Below, one piece after another: positions 24,146-32,773 of a DNA stretch of 64,000 bases. Origin of the DNA: a virus; IMG/VR virus record IMGVR_UViG_3300023239_000322, positions 62,001 through 126,000 of that record. One strand, given 5' to 3'. The first letter of the stretch is position 1; each line of letters opens with the position of its first letter. Under the pieces are notes generated by a model. The model searched no databases. It worked only from the letters and a program-made list of their open reading frames with translations, and was not told the DNA's origin. Position numbers and translations under genes: made by a program.

Positions 24146-25023
24146 AAAGCATTGTAGTCGGGTTAGGTATAGGCAATCTATATAAGTCTGTCTTAGAACA
24201 CATTGGTAATGAAGTAGTAACTGTTGACACTGACAGTGCCAAGAATCCTACTTATACCGACTTATCAAAATCTCTGACATCTCAAGAGCTAAGTTTAAAT
24301 GGCAAGTTTGTTACGGGACACGTATGCACACCAAACTTTACACATTATAGTGTAGCAGATACAATAGCACCCTACTGTGATATTGTATTTGTAGAGAAGC
24401 CAGGTGTTAGAACTGCTGACGAATGGCAACAGTTAGTAGATAGGCATCCTGACACAAAGTTTATACTTGTTAAAAATAACATGTGGCGTAGTAATATCAA
24501 AGAACTACGTGAACATGCGCAACAAGCAGAATCTGTTGAGCTTAATTGGATAAACAAAGATAGAGTACCTAGTCCGGGTACTTGGTTTACCACGATGGAC
24601 CTCGCATTTGGTGGTGTTAGTAGAGACCTTATGCCACATCTACTAAGTTTATATATGGCATTTGATGACGATTGGCGTCAAGCAGAACCAACACAAGCAC
24701 TAGCACACAGACGTTATGAGTTGTCAGAATTATCCAACACTGATTACGGGGAAGTAAATACTAATGGCGTTTACAATGTAGACGACTTATGTAAATTTTC
24801 TATTAACAAATATAAACTAACCGCCGATTGGCGTGACACACAATCTGATAAACGTAATATAATTTTCTCTAACCCGGACTACACGTTTAAACTAGGATTA
24901 TGCCCAGAACTAGCATACGAGAATATGATACGAGACTGTATCTATAATCGTAACACAGAAGGTTTCTGGCAAGATCAACTGGAAAAAGACTTGTGGATAC
25001 ACAAACAAATTCAAAACTTATAA
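24142..25023 (+). CDS. Gfo/Idh/MocA-like oxidoreductase
   Basis: 293 residues. The N terminus (IVVGLGIGNLYKSVLEHIG) resembles an NAD(P)-binding Rossmann strand-loop with a weakened G-x-G-x-x-G, and FVEKPGVRTADEW (about 88-100) is the EKP motif of the family that contributes the catalytic Lys. Such enzymes usually oxidise or reduce sugar derivatives. It is coupled to a dehydrogenase downstream (TAATG), so the pair may supply a modified sugar for the phage's glycan genes. Confidence 0.65.
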   Translation: MKSIVVGLGIGNLYKSVLEHIGNEVVTVDTDSAKNPTYTDLSKSLTSQELSLNGKFVTGHVCTPNFTHYSVADTIAPYCDIVFVEKPGVRTADEWQQLVDRHPDTKFILVKNNMWRSNIKELREHAQQAESVELNWINKDRVPSPGTWFTTMDLAFGGVSRDLMPHLLSLYMAFDDDWRQAEPTQALAHRRYELSELSNTDYGEVNTNGVYNVDDLCKFSINKYKLTADWRDTQSDKRNIIFSNPDYTFKLGLCPELAYENMIRDCIYNRNTEGFWQDQLEKDLWIHKQIQNL

Positions 25024-25916
25024 TGGATGTCAAACTATTAGTTACAGACGGTAACGGTACATTTGCCGAAACGGTCTGGTCCAAGCCTGAAATCACCGAT
25101 ACTGAGATAGAAGTTAAAGCCATTATGACTGGCGTGTGTCGTAGTGATATAGACATGATGACTGGTCAGTTTGGTCCGTTGCCGATACACATGAGCGGGC
25201 ACGAAGGCTTAGGGCAAGTTACTAAGATTGGTAAGCACGTTACAGACGTTAATGTTGGTGACATTGTCGCTACTCGTGGTGAACCTGCTTATGCAGATTA
25301 CTATAACGTAAAGCGCAACGAGTATGTGATTGTGCCAGAAGCAAGTCCGGACTACATATTAGAGCCCGTTGCATGCGGTATAAATGTTGTCGAACAGAAC
25401 TTACAACAGATACAGTTACGCCAAGATGAGGGTTCAAGACTGCTTATCAAGGGCAGTGGCTTCCTAGCATATTGTGCATATACCACGTTACAACAACGTA
25501 ATGTAGACTTTGATATAGATGTTGTGGGCTCAAGTAACCAACATCTATGGGGCGACAAGTTACAGACTGCTCCTACTGGAGAGTACGATATTATCATCGA
25601 CCTTAAGGGTGACACTAAAACATTTACAGACCCCATATATAAAGAGAATGCGCTAATTATCGTAGGCTCCAACATGCAGGTTAATATGAACTTAAACAAC
25701 TTGTTATGGAAAGCAGTAACAGTAACATTCCCAAGTCCACGTAACCCCAACTTTATCAAATGTATGAAATTAGCAGAGGTATGGATATCAAAAGGTGTGT
25801 TAGAAGTTGACTCATTTTGGACAACCAGTTATAATAGACATACAGACTGGCAAAAAGCATTCGAAGATGGGGTCAACAGACCAGTAGGATACAGCAGAGG
25901 ATACATAGAATGGTAA
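25023..25916 (+). CDS. Medium-chain (zinc-type) dehydrogenase
   Basis: 297 residues from the ATG in TAATG. GVCRSDIDMMTG (catalytic-zinc Cys region) and MSGHEGLGQVTKIG (GHE motif) are hallmarks of the MDR alcohol or sorbitol dehydrogenase group. The four-Cys structural zinc lobe is missing and the Rossmann half is short (the usual length is about 340). A divergent polyol or sugar dehydrogenase is most likely. An alternative upstream ATG at 24993 would only extend into the previous gene. Confidence 0.7.
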   Translation: MDVKLLVTDGNGTFAETVWSKPEITDTEIEVKAIMTGVCRSDIDMMTGQFGPLPIHMSGHEGLGQVTKIGKHVTDVNVGDIVATRGEPAYADYYNVKRNEYVIVPEASPDYILEPVACGINVVEQNLQQIQLRQDEGSRLLIKGSGFLAYCAYTTLQQRNVDFDIDVVGSSNQHLWGDKLQTAPTGEYDIIIDLKGDTKTFTDPIYKENALIIVGSNMQVNMNLNNLLWKAVTVTFPSPRNPNFIKCMKLAEVWISKGVLEVDSFWTTSYNRHTDWQKAFEDGVNRPVGYSRGYIEW

Positions 25917-26278
25917 AAGTTTTTTTACTTAGTGTTTTAGTTGTTTGTTGCAGTATCGCTAATGCACAAGAACTGCCAAATGCAGATCAGGAAACATTGG
26001 AAGATCCGGAAACATTGCATAAGCCTGTAGAGTGCTATTCTGCAGAGAGTATTGTTAAATTAACAGAAGAGAAGGGATTAATACTATTTTGGCAAGGTCC
26101 AAACTTAAAAGATAATTACCCAGATAACACAATAGTAGTAATGTTAGACCCCAACGCTAACGGCTGGGTGGTATTTGAAATGACTTTACAAGTCGCATGT
26201 ATACTTGGCTACGGTCAAAGTTTTTGGTTGTTTGATCAACTGTATATGTTCTTAGACCCTTTACAGGAAACTGACTAA
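25910..26278 (+). CDS. Exported small protein
   Basis: 122 residues. A Sec signal peptide (VFLLSVLVVCCSIANAQ, cleavage after ANA) leads into an acidic linker and a beta-rich domain with two Cys (PVECYS and VACILGYG). It overlaps its neighbours on both sides, so it is within the operon. Likely periplasmic. No family recognised. Confidence 0.65.
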   Translation: MVKVFLLSVLVVCCSIANAQELPNADQETLEDPETLHKPVECYSAESIVKLTEEKGLILFWQGPNLKDNYPDNTIVVMLDPNANGWVVFEMTLQVACILGYGQSFWLFDQLYMFLDPLQETD

Positions 26279-26712
26279 TGGAAGAACAACGAGCAATGGC
26301 AGTGGCAGAGAAACTACTCAAGCAAGCAAATAATGCAAGCAAGATGATATGGGTAACTTTTCGTAAGGAAGGTATTCATTGCTATCCTGGTGCAGACACA
26401 GATCCTAAACTAGCAACAGGTGACTGGGACGATGTTAGTTTTTTAGGTGTACCACACAGACACATATTTCACTTTAAAGTCTGGATAGAAATATTCCATG
26501 ACGATAGAGACATAGAATTTATACAGTTTAAGCGTTGGCTACAACGTTTATATGAAAATAGCGTATTAGAGTTAGACCACAAGTCATGTGAAATGATATC
26601 TAATGATCTATTCTTGCAAATTGCAACTCGTTATCCAAGACGTAACATCTGGATTGACGTTAGTGAAGATGGCGAAAACGGAAGTTTCATAAAGTACCAC
26701 AAGGAGAATTAA
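26278..26712 (+). CDS. Unknown protein with QueD-like histidine pattern
   Basis: 144 residues. FRKEGIHCYPGA followed after about 30 residues by VPHRHIFHFKVWIEI recalls the three zinc His of 6-pyruvoyl-tetrahydropterin synthase/QueD (one His, then HxH at the start of a long strand). Then IEFIQFKRWLQRLYEN mirrors the DF-x-x-LK helix, and VLELDHKSCEMISNDLF the LDH-x-x-L segment with the following PTxE helix. FolE and QueE nearby make QueD plausible, but the catalytic Cys just before HxH is absent. I would treat the family call as a hypothesis. Confidence 0.4.
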   Translation: MEEQRAMAVAEKLLKQANNASKMIWVTFRKEGIHCYPGADTDPKLATGDWDDVSFLGVPHRHIFHFKVWIEIFHDDRDIEFIQFKRWLQRLYENSVLELDHKSCEMISNDLFLQIATRYPRRNIWIDVSEDGENGSFIKYHKEN

Positions 26713-26713
26713 G

Positions 26714-26926
26714 ATGGCTAAGCCAAAAACAGGCATGACGCCCAAAGTAACACGTATTTTTGAAGATTTAGAGGCATACGCAGATTACTGCAGGATGCAC
26801 TATTGCAAGTTTGACGAAGCAGATATGTATCGCAGAGGTACTAATTGGGAACGTATGCAAAACAAACTACAACGTGGGAATAGAAACGACAACGGCAACT
26901 ACAACTATAAGCAGAGGCGTCGTTGA
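26714..26926 (+). CDS. Small basic protein of unknown function
   Basis: 70 residues, with two Cys (CRMHYC) and a tail rich in Arg, Asn and Tyr (NRNDNGNYNYKQRRR) that could bind nucleic acid. A GGAGAA ribosome site lies before the start, and its stop overlaps the TTG start of the next gene. Function unknown. Confidence 0.55.
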   Translation: MAKPKTGMTPKVTRIFEDLEAYADYCRMHYCKFDEADMYRRGTNWERMQNKLQRGNRNDNGNYNYKQRRR

Positions 26927-28011
26927 TATATCTAGTAGACCTAGAAGGTTTGGATACACGTTATACTAAACAATGGAAACACCATGTGCCAGATCTCCTA
27001 CGGAGAGAACTGACGGAGGAAGTCACAGTAATTAGTGGTGGTGATACTCCACAGGCAACAACACCAGGTGCGTTCTTAAACTTTGGTGGTACCAATGTGT
27101 ACAAGTCTAAACAACTAGAACAGATAGGTGAATTATTTTGTGCTGGTAAAGTTAAAGACGGTGACTACTTCCTTTATACCGATGCTTGGAACCCTACTGT
27201 TATACAGTTAAAGTATATGGCAGAGTTGTTGGGTGTCAACATAAAAATAGGTGGTATGTGGCATGCTGGTAGTTATGATCCAGAAGACTTTTTAGGAAGA
27301 CTTATTGGTGACAAGCCTTGGGTCAGACATGCTGAAAAAAGTATGTACGAAGTGTTTGATCATAACTTCTTTGCTAGTGTGTTTCATATCAAAATGTTTC
27401 ACAACACACTCAATTATCCTGAGCGTATTATATGGGCTGATGGAATGTTTAGTGATGGCAAGATAACTCGCACTGGTTGGCCCATGGAGTATATGGTAGA
27501 AACTCTTGCGCCATACAGTAATTTAGAAAAACGAGACATAATACTTTTCCCACATCGTATTGCTCCAGAAAAACAACCAGAGATATTTAAAGACCTGCAA
27601 AAGTCCCTGCCACAATACAAGTTTGTGATGTGTCAAGAACAGCAACTTAGCAAAGACGAGTACCATACTTTATTAGGGTCGGCTAAAATTGTGTTTAGTG
27701 CTAACTTGCAAGAAACACTTGGTATAAGTTGGTATGAAGGCGCATTAGTTAATGCTGTTCCCATGGTGCCTGGCAGGCTAAGTTACAGTGAAATGGCTGT
27801 AGACAAATTTAAGTATCCAAGCGAATGGACTACTAACTGGGACAGTTACCAGAAACACAAGACTGATCTATGTGATGCCATTACTATAGTTATGGAAAAC
27901 CACAGTGACTATTTGCCAGCACTGGAACAACAATTAACGAAACTTAAAGACGAGTACTTTGGATGCAGTAAATTAATTTCAACTATTAGAGACAGGAGCA
28001 AGCATGCGTAA
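26923..28011 (+). CDS. GT-B glycosyltransferase (GT4-like)
   Basis: 362 residues from a TTG start in the overlap TTGA. The C-terminal half has LFPHRIAPEKQPEIFKDLQK (start of the donor-binding domain, residues about 205-225), then KIVFSANLQETLGISWYEGA (about 251-270), which carries the E-x7-E motif of GT4 enzymes, and a following VPMVPGRLSY. Cytoplasmic. Probably transfers a nucleotide-activated sugar; acceptor unknown. Confidence 0.7.
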   Translation: MIYLVDLEGLDTRYTKQWKHHVPDLLRRELTEEVTVISGGDTPQATTPGAFLNFGGTNVYKSKQLEQIGELFCAGKVKDGDYFLYTDAWNPTVIQLKYMAELLGVNIKIGGMWHAGSYDPEDFLGRLIGDKPWVRHAEKSMYEVFDHNFFASVFHIKMFHNTLNYPERIIWADGMFSDGKITRTGWPMEYMVETLAPYSNLEKRDIILFPHRIAPEKQPEIFKDLQKSLPQYKFVMCQEQQLSKDEYHTLLGSAKIVFSANLQETLGISWYEGALVNAVPMVPGRLSYSEMAVDKFKYPSEWTTNWDSYQKHKTDLCDAITIVMENHSDYLPALEQQLTKLKDEYFGCSKLISTIRDRSKHA

Positions 28012-28570
28012 GAAATATTATTCATGGCGGGACGTTGAAACCATATGTACAGAGCTAGTTATAGACATGTATAAATCTAACTACAAGCCGGACATCGTAG
28101 TTGGTCTCACACGTGGTGGTAATATCCCTGCTACTATTATTAGCAATATGTTAGATGTTCAATGCGAGTCACTAAAAATTAAACTACGAGACAACAAGCC
28201 TGGTGAGGAGAACGAAACTAATTGTCAACTTGCACGACAAGCATTTGGGTATGTGTCGGAAACTGAACAAGTAGTATTGAAAACACGATGGGATATCTCA
28301 CAACGAAAAAACATTCTTATTGTGGACGACATTAATGATTCTGGTGCTACATTTAATTACCTTAAACATCAGTGGCAACAATGTTGTTACCCTGAGGAAT
28401 CCAGTTGGGGGACTGTCTGGGAACACAATGTTAGGTTTGCAGTACTAACGGAAAACTTGTCTAGTAATTTCCAACACGTCAGCTATCACGGCGACGAAGT
28501 AAATAAAATGGAAGAAGATATTTGGTTAGTTTACCCTTGGGAAAACGTAGGTCGATATGGAAACGTATGA
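28004..28570 (+). CDS. Phosphoribosyltransferase-like protein
   Basis: 188 residues. VVGLTRGGNIPATIIS (about 33-48) is the PPi-binding loop, and ILIVDDINDSGATFNYL (about 105-121) is the PRPP-binding motif of type I phosphoribosyltransferases, as in xanthine-guanine or hypoxanthine PRTases. Likely salvages a purine base to its nucleotide, though some such phage proteins serve other pathways. Overlaps genes at both ends. Confidence 0.75.
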   Translation: MRKKYYSWRDVETICTELVIDMYKSNYKPDIVVGLTRGGNIPATIISNMLDVQCESLKIKLRDNKPGEENETNCQLARQAFGYVSETEQVVLKTRWDISQRKNILIVDDINDSGATFNYLKHQWQQCCYPEESSWGTVWEHNVRFAVLTENLSSNFQHVSYHGDEVNKMEEDIWLVYPWENVGRYGNV

Positions 28571-29177
28571 TGAGGACGTCAGTCCCTGGCAACCTATACG
28601 TGATTTCGAACAGGAACTAGCCGCATACACTGGCGCACCTTACGCAGTAACAACTGATAGATGCACCCACGCAATAGAAATAGCACTTAGATTACGACCA
28701 CCCACAGAACCTGTTAGATTTACAGCATTTACCTATGTGAGTGTTGTGATGACCATGCACAAACTCGACATAGCTTACGAGTTGATAGACGAGCAATGGC
28801 GTGGCAAATATCAATTTCATAACACTAATATATGGGACTGTGCTAGGTTCTTAGAGCGTGACATGTACGAACCAGGACAAACCCAATGTTTAAGTTTTGG
28901 TAGGACCAAACCACTACCATTGGGCTTTGGTGGTGCTATATTAACTGACGACAAAGAGCTATACGAACGTGCAAGCCGCATGCGTTACGATGGCAGAGAC
29001 TTGTTTAGTCACCAAAAGTGGTCAGAACAAACAGACTGGGAGCCAGGCTTCCATTACTATATGACTCCAGAACAGTGCGAAGTAGCAGGCTTCCGTCTGG
29101 TCAACGAACTCTTAACAATTCAAGAAGATCACCATTACAACTACCCAGACTGTAGACAACTTAATATTAAACATTGA
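28557..29177 (+). CDS. Short DegT/DnrJ-type aminotransferase homologue
   Basis: 206 residues, compared with about 370 for the family. LAAYTGAPYAVTTDRCTHAI is the N-terminal PLP-phosphate loop region, and LSFGRTKPLPLGFGGAILTD (about 122-141) contains the Lys that would form the aldimine, followed by RASRMRYDGRD. The large-domain strands between are compressed, with the DAAH motif replaced by WDCARF, and the C-terminal small domain is cut to about 30 residues. It may be a minimal enzyme or a non-catalytic sugar binder. A full-length relative lies at 63014. Confidence 0.65.
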   Translation: METYDEDVSPWQPIRDFEQELAAYTGAPYAVTTDRCTHAIEIALRLRPPTEPVRFTAFTYVSVVMTMHKLDIAYELIDEQWRGKYQFHNTNIWDCARFLERDMYEPGQTQCLSFGRTKPLPLGFGGAILTDDKELYERASRMRYDGRDLFSHQKWSEQTDWEPGFHYYMTPEQCEVAGFRLVNELLTIQEDHHYNYPDCRQLNIKH

Positions 29178-29202
29178 CTTGATTATCTAAATATCGTATA
29201 AT
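29174..29202 (+). promoter_or_regulatory. Sigma70-type promoter for folE
   Basis: TTGACT, 17 bases, TATAAT. The leader of about 37 bases includes a C/T tract and CGGAG seven bases before the ATG at 29246. Confidence 0.8.
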
Positions 29203-29245
29203 ACAACATTAAAGAGACTCCCCCTCTTGTTAACTCGGAGATACA

Positions 29246-29926
29246 ATGAAACTATCAACAGCAGAAGTAATTAGACAACGTCTTAAAGTCGCAGGTGTTA
29301 GATTCCATTCTAACGACAATATCAGTGAATATATTAAAGAAGGTGAACTAGACAGTCTTCAAACAGAAGTACAAGATGCAATGCAGAATGTATTAGATGC
29401 ACTCGTTATTGACACAGACAATGACCACAACACACAGGAAACTGCTAAACGTGTTGCTAAGATGTTTGTACATGAAACTTTCAATGGTAGGTATGTGCCT
29501 CGTCCAAGAATAACAAGTTTTCCCAACATGGGTTACAAGAGTTTGTATGTAAGCGGTCCCATTAGCGTTAGGTCAACTTGCGCACATCACTTTCAGAATA
29601 TTGTAGGTAAGTGTTGGATTGGTGTACTGCCAGAAGATGAAGTTATCGGACTAAGCAAGTTTAATCGTCTTGTGCATCACATTGCAGAGCGTCCTCAAAT
29701 ACAGGAAGAGATGACCACACAGATTGCAGAAGAATTAATTAAGTATGCAAAGACTCCTAACATTGCTGTTATAGTTAAAGCAGAACATCACTGTATGACT
29801 CATAGAGGTGTTAAAGAACATGAGTCAGATATGACTACTGCTATTATGCGTGGTGCGTTTGATGATCATGCTCCTCTTAAGAAAGAGTTTTACGATATCG
29901 TTATGAACATGAAGGGTCATAGATAA
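29246..29926 (+). CDS. folE: GTP cyclohydrolase I
   Basis: 226 residues, the normal family length. It converts GTP to 7,8-dihydroneopterin triphosphate, the first step of both folate and 7-deazaguanine (preQ0) synthesis. STCAHHFQNIVGKCWIGVLP (about 110-129) and EHHCMTHRGVKEHES (about 181-195) hold the zinc Cys and His ligands, and GLSKFNRLVHHIAERPQ is the substrate loop. It has its own promoter. QueE and a DpdA-like enzyme elsewhere in the window point to DNA base modification; DHFR and ThyA make folate supply a second possibility. Confidence 0.95.
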   Translation: MKLSTAEVIRQRLKVAGVRFHSNDNISEYIKEGELDSLQTEVQDAMQNVLDALVIDTDNDHNTQETAKRVAKMFVHETFNGRYVPRPRITSFPNMGYKSLYVSGPISVRSTCAHHFQNIVGKCWIGVLPEDEVIGLSKFNRLVHHIAERPQIQEEMTTQIAEELIKYAKTPNIAVIVKAEHHCMTHRGVKEHESDMTTAIMRGAFDDHAPLKKEFYDIVMNMKGHR

Positions 29927-29941
29927 CCTCTATTACTGTAG

Positions 29942-30727
29942 ATGTATAAACGAGCAATCATAACACTAAGTCATATTGAACGTGTTACAGACACCATAGA
30001 CGTAGAGTTTAAATTAAACAACCACAGTTATGCACAGAAGTGGGCAGAGTGTATAAAAACTATTGAAGGTCCCCCCAACGACTTTGGCTTCCCTAGACGA
30101 TTAGAAGAAGATCCTGACATATATAAAGCGAGGATTAGCACACATATAGAATCCATTCCTGAATTAGACTTTAGTGTGATTAATCAAGACTCAGTCAATG
30201 CAATACACAGGTACATAGAAGACAATCACAAACAAGCAGACAAACTATTAACACTACACAACGACATACACTATTTGGAGAGTTTATGGGAAGGGCCAAG
30301 AGAAGTAGTGTTTAAAAAGGTACAGTGGGTTCCGCCAGGTAAGAGAATTAAAATGGAGCCAGATGATTACAAGTGTTATACAACTGAACCTTGTGAGAAT
30401 TACCTAGAAGCAGACTTTAGTCATGTAGGCAGAACACCACACAATACTTGGTACTACAAAGATGACACAAGTTTGTCAACAAGTTGTCGTATACAGGAAG
30501 ACGTTACTAGTGGTTGTATGTGGTGGTTTACAGACAACAGTCATATATACGAAAACAGACACGGGTTTGTGGAATGGTTTTATCAACACCAAGCATACTT
30601 CCTTCGTAAATATAATATAAATTGGCCACATGATCCACGTGTGTGTTATGGTAGAGTCATACTTGCAACTGCTAAAGAGTTGCCAGGCCCAGAGTGGGAC
30701 TTTGTTCAACAATTAAGAGTAGAATGA
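29942..30727 (+). CDS. Phage protein of unknown function
   Basis: 261 residues with no signal or membrane segment. The first 115 residues are helical (an IEDNHKQADKLLTLHNDIHYLE helix) and the rest is rich in Trp, Tyr and His (ADFSHVGRTPHNTWYYKDD). It recalls conserved proteins of marine T4-like phages but I cannot name a family. Its stop overlaps the next start by ATGA, so the two are probably partners. Confidence 0.6.
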   Translation: MYKRAIITLSHIERVTDTIDVEFKLNNHSYAQKWAECIKTIEGPPNDFGFPRRLEEDPDIYKARISTHIESIPELDFSVINQDSVNAIHRYIEDNHKQADKLLTLHNDIHYLESLWEGPREVVFKKVQWVPPGKRIKMEPDDYKCYTTEPCENYLEADFSHVGRTPHNTWYYKDDTSLSTSCRIQEDVTSGCMWWFTDNSHIYENRHGFVEWFYQHQAYFLRKYNINWPHDPRVCYGRVILATAKELPGPEWDFVQQLRVE

Positions 30728-32064
30728 AATATCTAATACGTTATAACCCTATAGCAGATTGTGATCCAGAATACCAAGAGCGTATCAAGGACATTGCACA
30801 GTTTCATCAACAGTTGCCGTTCGATACTGACTTTCAGGTATTAGAAAGTTCTGATTTAGACCAAGCATTTGCAGAAGTATCGGCAGATTCTGAATGGGTC
30901 GTTGTTGTTAGTCTTGGGCACTGTAGTCAAGACAGAAACATGTACGACAAAGCCATTGCCGTTTGCAAAGAAAATAATGTAAAATTAATGTGCCACCTAC
31001 TGGACTTTAAAGATCAGTACATACATTTCCATCCGCAGTTTTTTGTCATACACTACCCAAGTTGGATTAAGGCGGGGAGACCTCGCTTTGGCTACGATGG
31101 CGAGGAGCAACAGTTTACAGGACTCGATTATATTCCCAGTAAAGACACGTATCACGATGATTACACACCTGTTAGCCTTAGACCTGGGTTGCGACGGCGA
31201 ACATTTCAAGTTCATGAAATGCAAACTGGTGCTTGGGTAATTAAAAACTTCTTAGACAAGGGGTTTAGTATTATTAACGTAACACAAAAACTAAGAGATA
31301 ATACGTTTCACTTATATCCAGACATAGAGTCCGACGAGTTTTATAATTTTTTAAAGACAGGTGAATATACTGGGTCACAGTCAAGTCAGGAGTGGTATGT
31401 TGGGCTTATTAAACATCTAGCACGTAACGTAAAACACCAGTTCTATCCTCTTAACACAGAACCTGTTGGTAATGACAAGATCGATTTTAGTATAAACAAC
31501 TTCATATGTGTAGCAAGCGGCTTAAAACCTTGGTTACTACCAATGTATTATGCTAACGAAACAGACCCTTTGAGTATTAATTTTTGCGATTTTTCAGATG
31601 CCGCGGTGCAATTTCAACAGCATTTAAGCACTTGGTCGGGCGAAGTTGGAACCTTTAATGCAACTGTACAGCAATTTCTTAAAGAACACCCTGAGTTTGA
31701 GAGTTGTGATCCTCCAGGCGCATACGACACCGAGCTTGTTCGACAGTTAACTAATATTAACATAGCCCCTAAGGTTTTTCAGGCTGTCTGGAGTCAGATA
31801 CCCAAGGATCAGCCATGCAGTTTATTAAATTTGTATACCGAAGAAGGACAGGATCAGATAATTAACATAGTTGCCAACAATGATACCACATACGTGTGGT
31901 TAAGCAATGCATTCTATATGGAGTATGCATTAGTTACTGTTGGTAAAAAGAAGGTATACGAATATAGACAACGTCTTATAGATGGGCTAACCGCAACTGG
32001 TAAGCGTTTTGTGTTAGACTTGATGGATCCTTGGCAACAAGGACCGGTAACCTTCAATGACTAA
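30724..32064 (+). CDS. Phage protein of unknown function (446 aa)
   Basis: I choose the ATG at 30724, which gives an ATGA overlap with the previous gene; an in-frame ATG at 30694 would lengthen it by ten residues. Alternating alpha/beta character, with VVVVSLGHC (about 56-64) and LMCHLLDF strands at the start and FVLDLMDPW at the end, suggests a Rossmann-like protein. No catalytic motif is clear. The last 51 bases overlap a gene on the opposite strand. Confidence 0.6.
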   Translation: MKYLIRYNPIADCDPEYQERIKDIAQFHQQLPFDTDFQVLESSDLDQAFAEVSADSEWVVVVSLGHCSQDRNMYDKAIAVCKENNVKLMCHLLDFKDQYIHFHPQFFVIHYPSWIKAGRPRFGYDGEEQQFTGLDYIPSKDTYHDDYTPVSLRPGLRRRTFQVHEMQTGAWVIKNFLDKGFSIINVTQKLRDNTFHLYPDIESDEFYNFLKTGEYTGSQSSQEWYVGLIKHLARNVKHQFYPLNTEPVGNDKIDFSINNFICVASGLKPWLLPMYYANETDPLSINFCDFSDAAVQFQQHLSTWSGEVGTFNATVQQFLKEHPEFESCDPPGAYDTELVRQLTNINIAPKVFQAVWSQIPKDQPCSLLNLYTEEGQDQIINIVANNDTTYVWLSNAFYMEYALVTVGKKKVYEYRQRLIDGLTATGKRFVLDLMDPWQQGPVTFND

Positions 32065-32739
32065 TTGTCGAAAACGTTCAGCAACTCTATAATCGTCTGG
32101 GTAACCATGTATAATCATATGATATCTATCATGTTCACTGTCATTAAAAACAGCATGTTCAAAGTTGTTGGCAAAAAGAAATATACTACCCATTTGATTG
32201 AATGGTACAGTACCTTGGTCTTTAACTACCAATTTGCAGCCGTCAGGATTCCATAAACTTATGTTTACTGCATTTAATCCGTATGTGTTGCCGTCAGTAT
32301 GTGGTAAAATATATCCGCCCGGCTTAACCTTCATAAAACGAACACGGTGATAAACATCATATGGAAAGTGTTGTGCTAACCACAGTTTCGTATAAGGAGC
32401 ATCTATGTCTGTCCAGTCATATGGTACATTTCTATTTGACAAATCCTTGTATTCCGTATATAATTCATAATGATCCGTATAACTTTGACTAATACCATGA
32501 ACACAAACACTGGACCAACCGCTACTGTCGTTATCCCTATGTTCGTGATAAGTAGCACGTTCGGCTTCTGCATGCAACACCGGCCATTGTGCATGAATAT
32601 AAAGAGGAATATAGGGCAGGTTACTTTCTGTCACAATCCATTCGTAGTCAGCATCTCTAGGAAGTTGACTAACGTCAGGACTGCAATCAGAATTACTAGC
32701 AATAAATGTTTCGAGTTTGTCCACAAAATTATTTACCAT
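32014..32739 (-). CDS. Aspartyl/asparaginyl beta-hydroxylase-like 2OG oxygenase
   Basis: 241 residues on the minus strand. MKVKPGGYILPHTDGN (about 136-151) has the HTD iron-binding pair, and NNFEHAVFNDSEHDRYHMIIHG (about 192-213) has the distal His and the Arg for 2-oxoglutarate, the pattern of the Asp/Asn beta-hydroxylase family. It converges on, and overlaps, the plus-strand gene at 30724. Third 2OG-type oxygenase in this window. Substrate unknown. Confidence 0.65.
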   Translation of the reverse strand: MVNNFVDKLETFIASNSDCSPDVSQLPRDADYEWIVTESNLPYIPLYIHAQWPVLHAEAERATYHEHRDNDSSGWSSVCVHGISQSYTDHYELYTEYKDLSNRNVPYDWTDIDAPYTKLWLAQHFPYDVYHRVRFMKVKPGGYILPHTDGNTYGLNAVNISLWNPDGCKLVVKDQGTVPFNQMGSIFLFANNFEHAVFNDSEHDRYHMIIHGYPDDYRVAERFRQLVIEGYRSLLPRIHQV

Positions 32740-32773
32740 AATACAAGTAGTCTAGATATAAGCAGAGGTTAAA

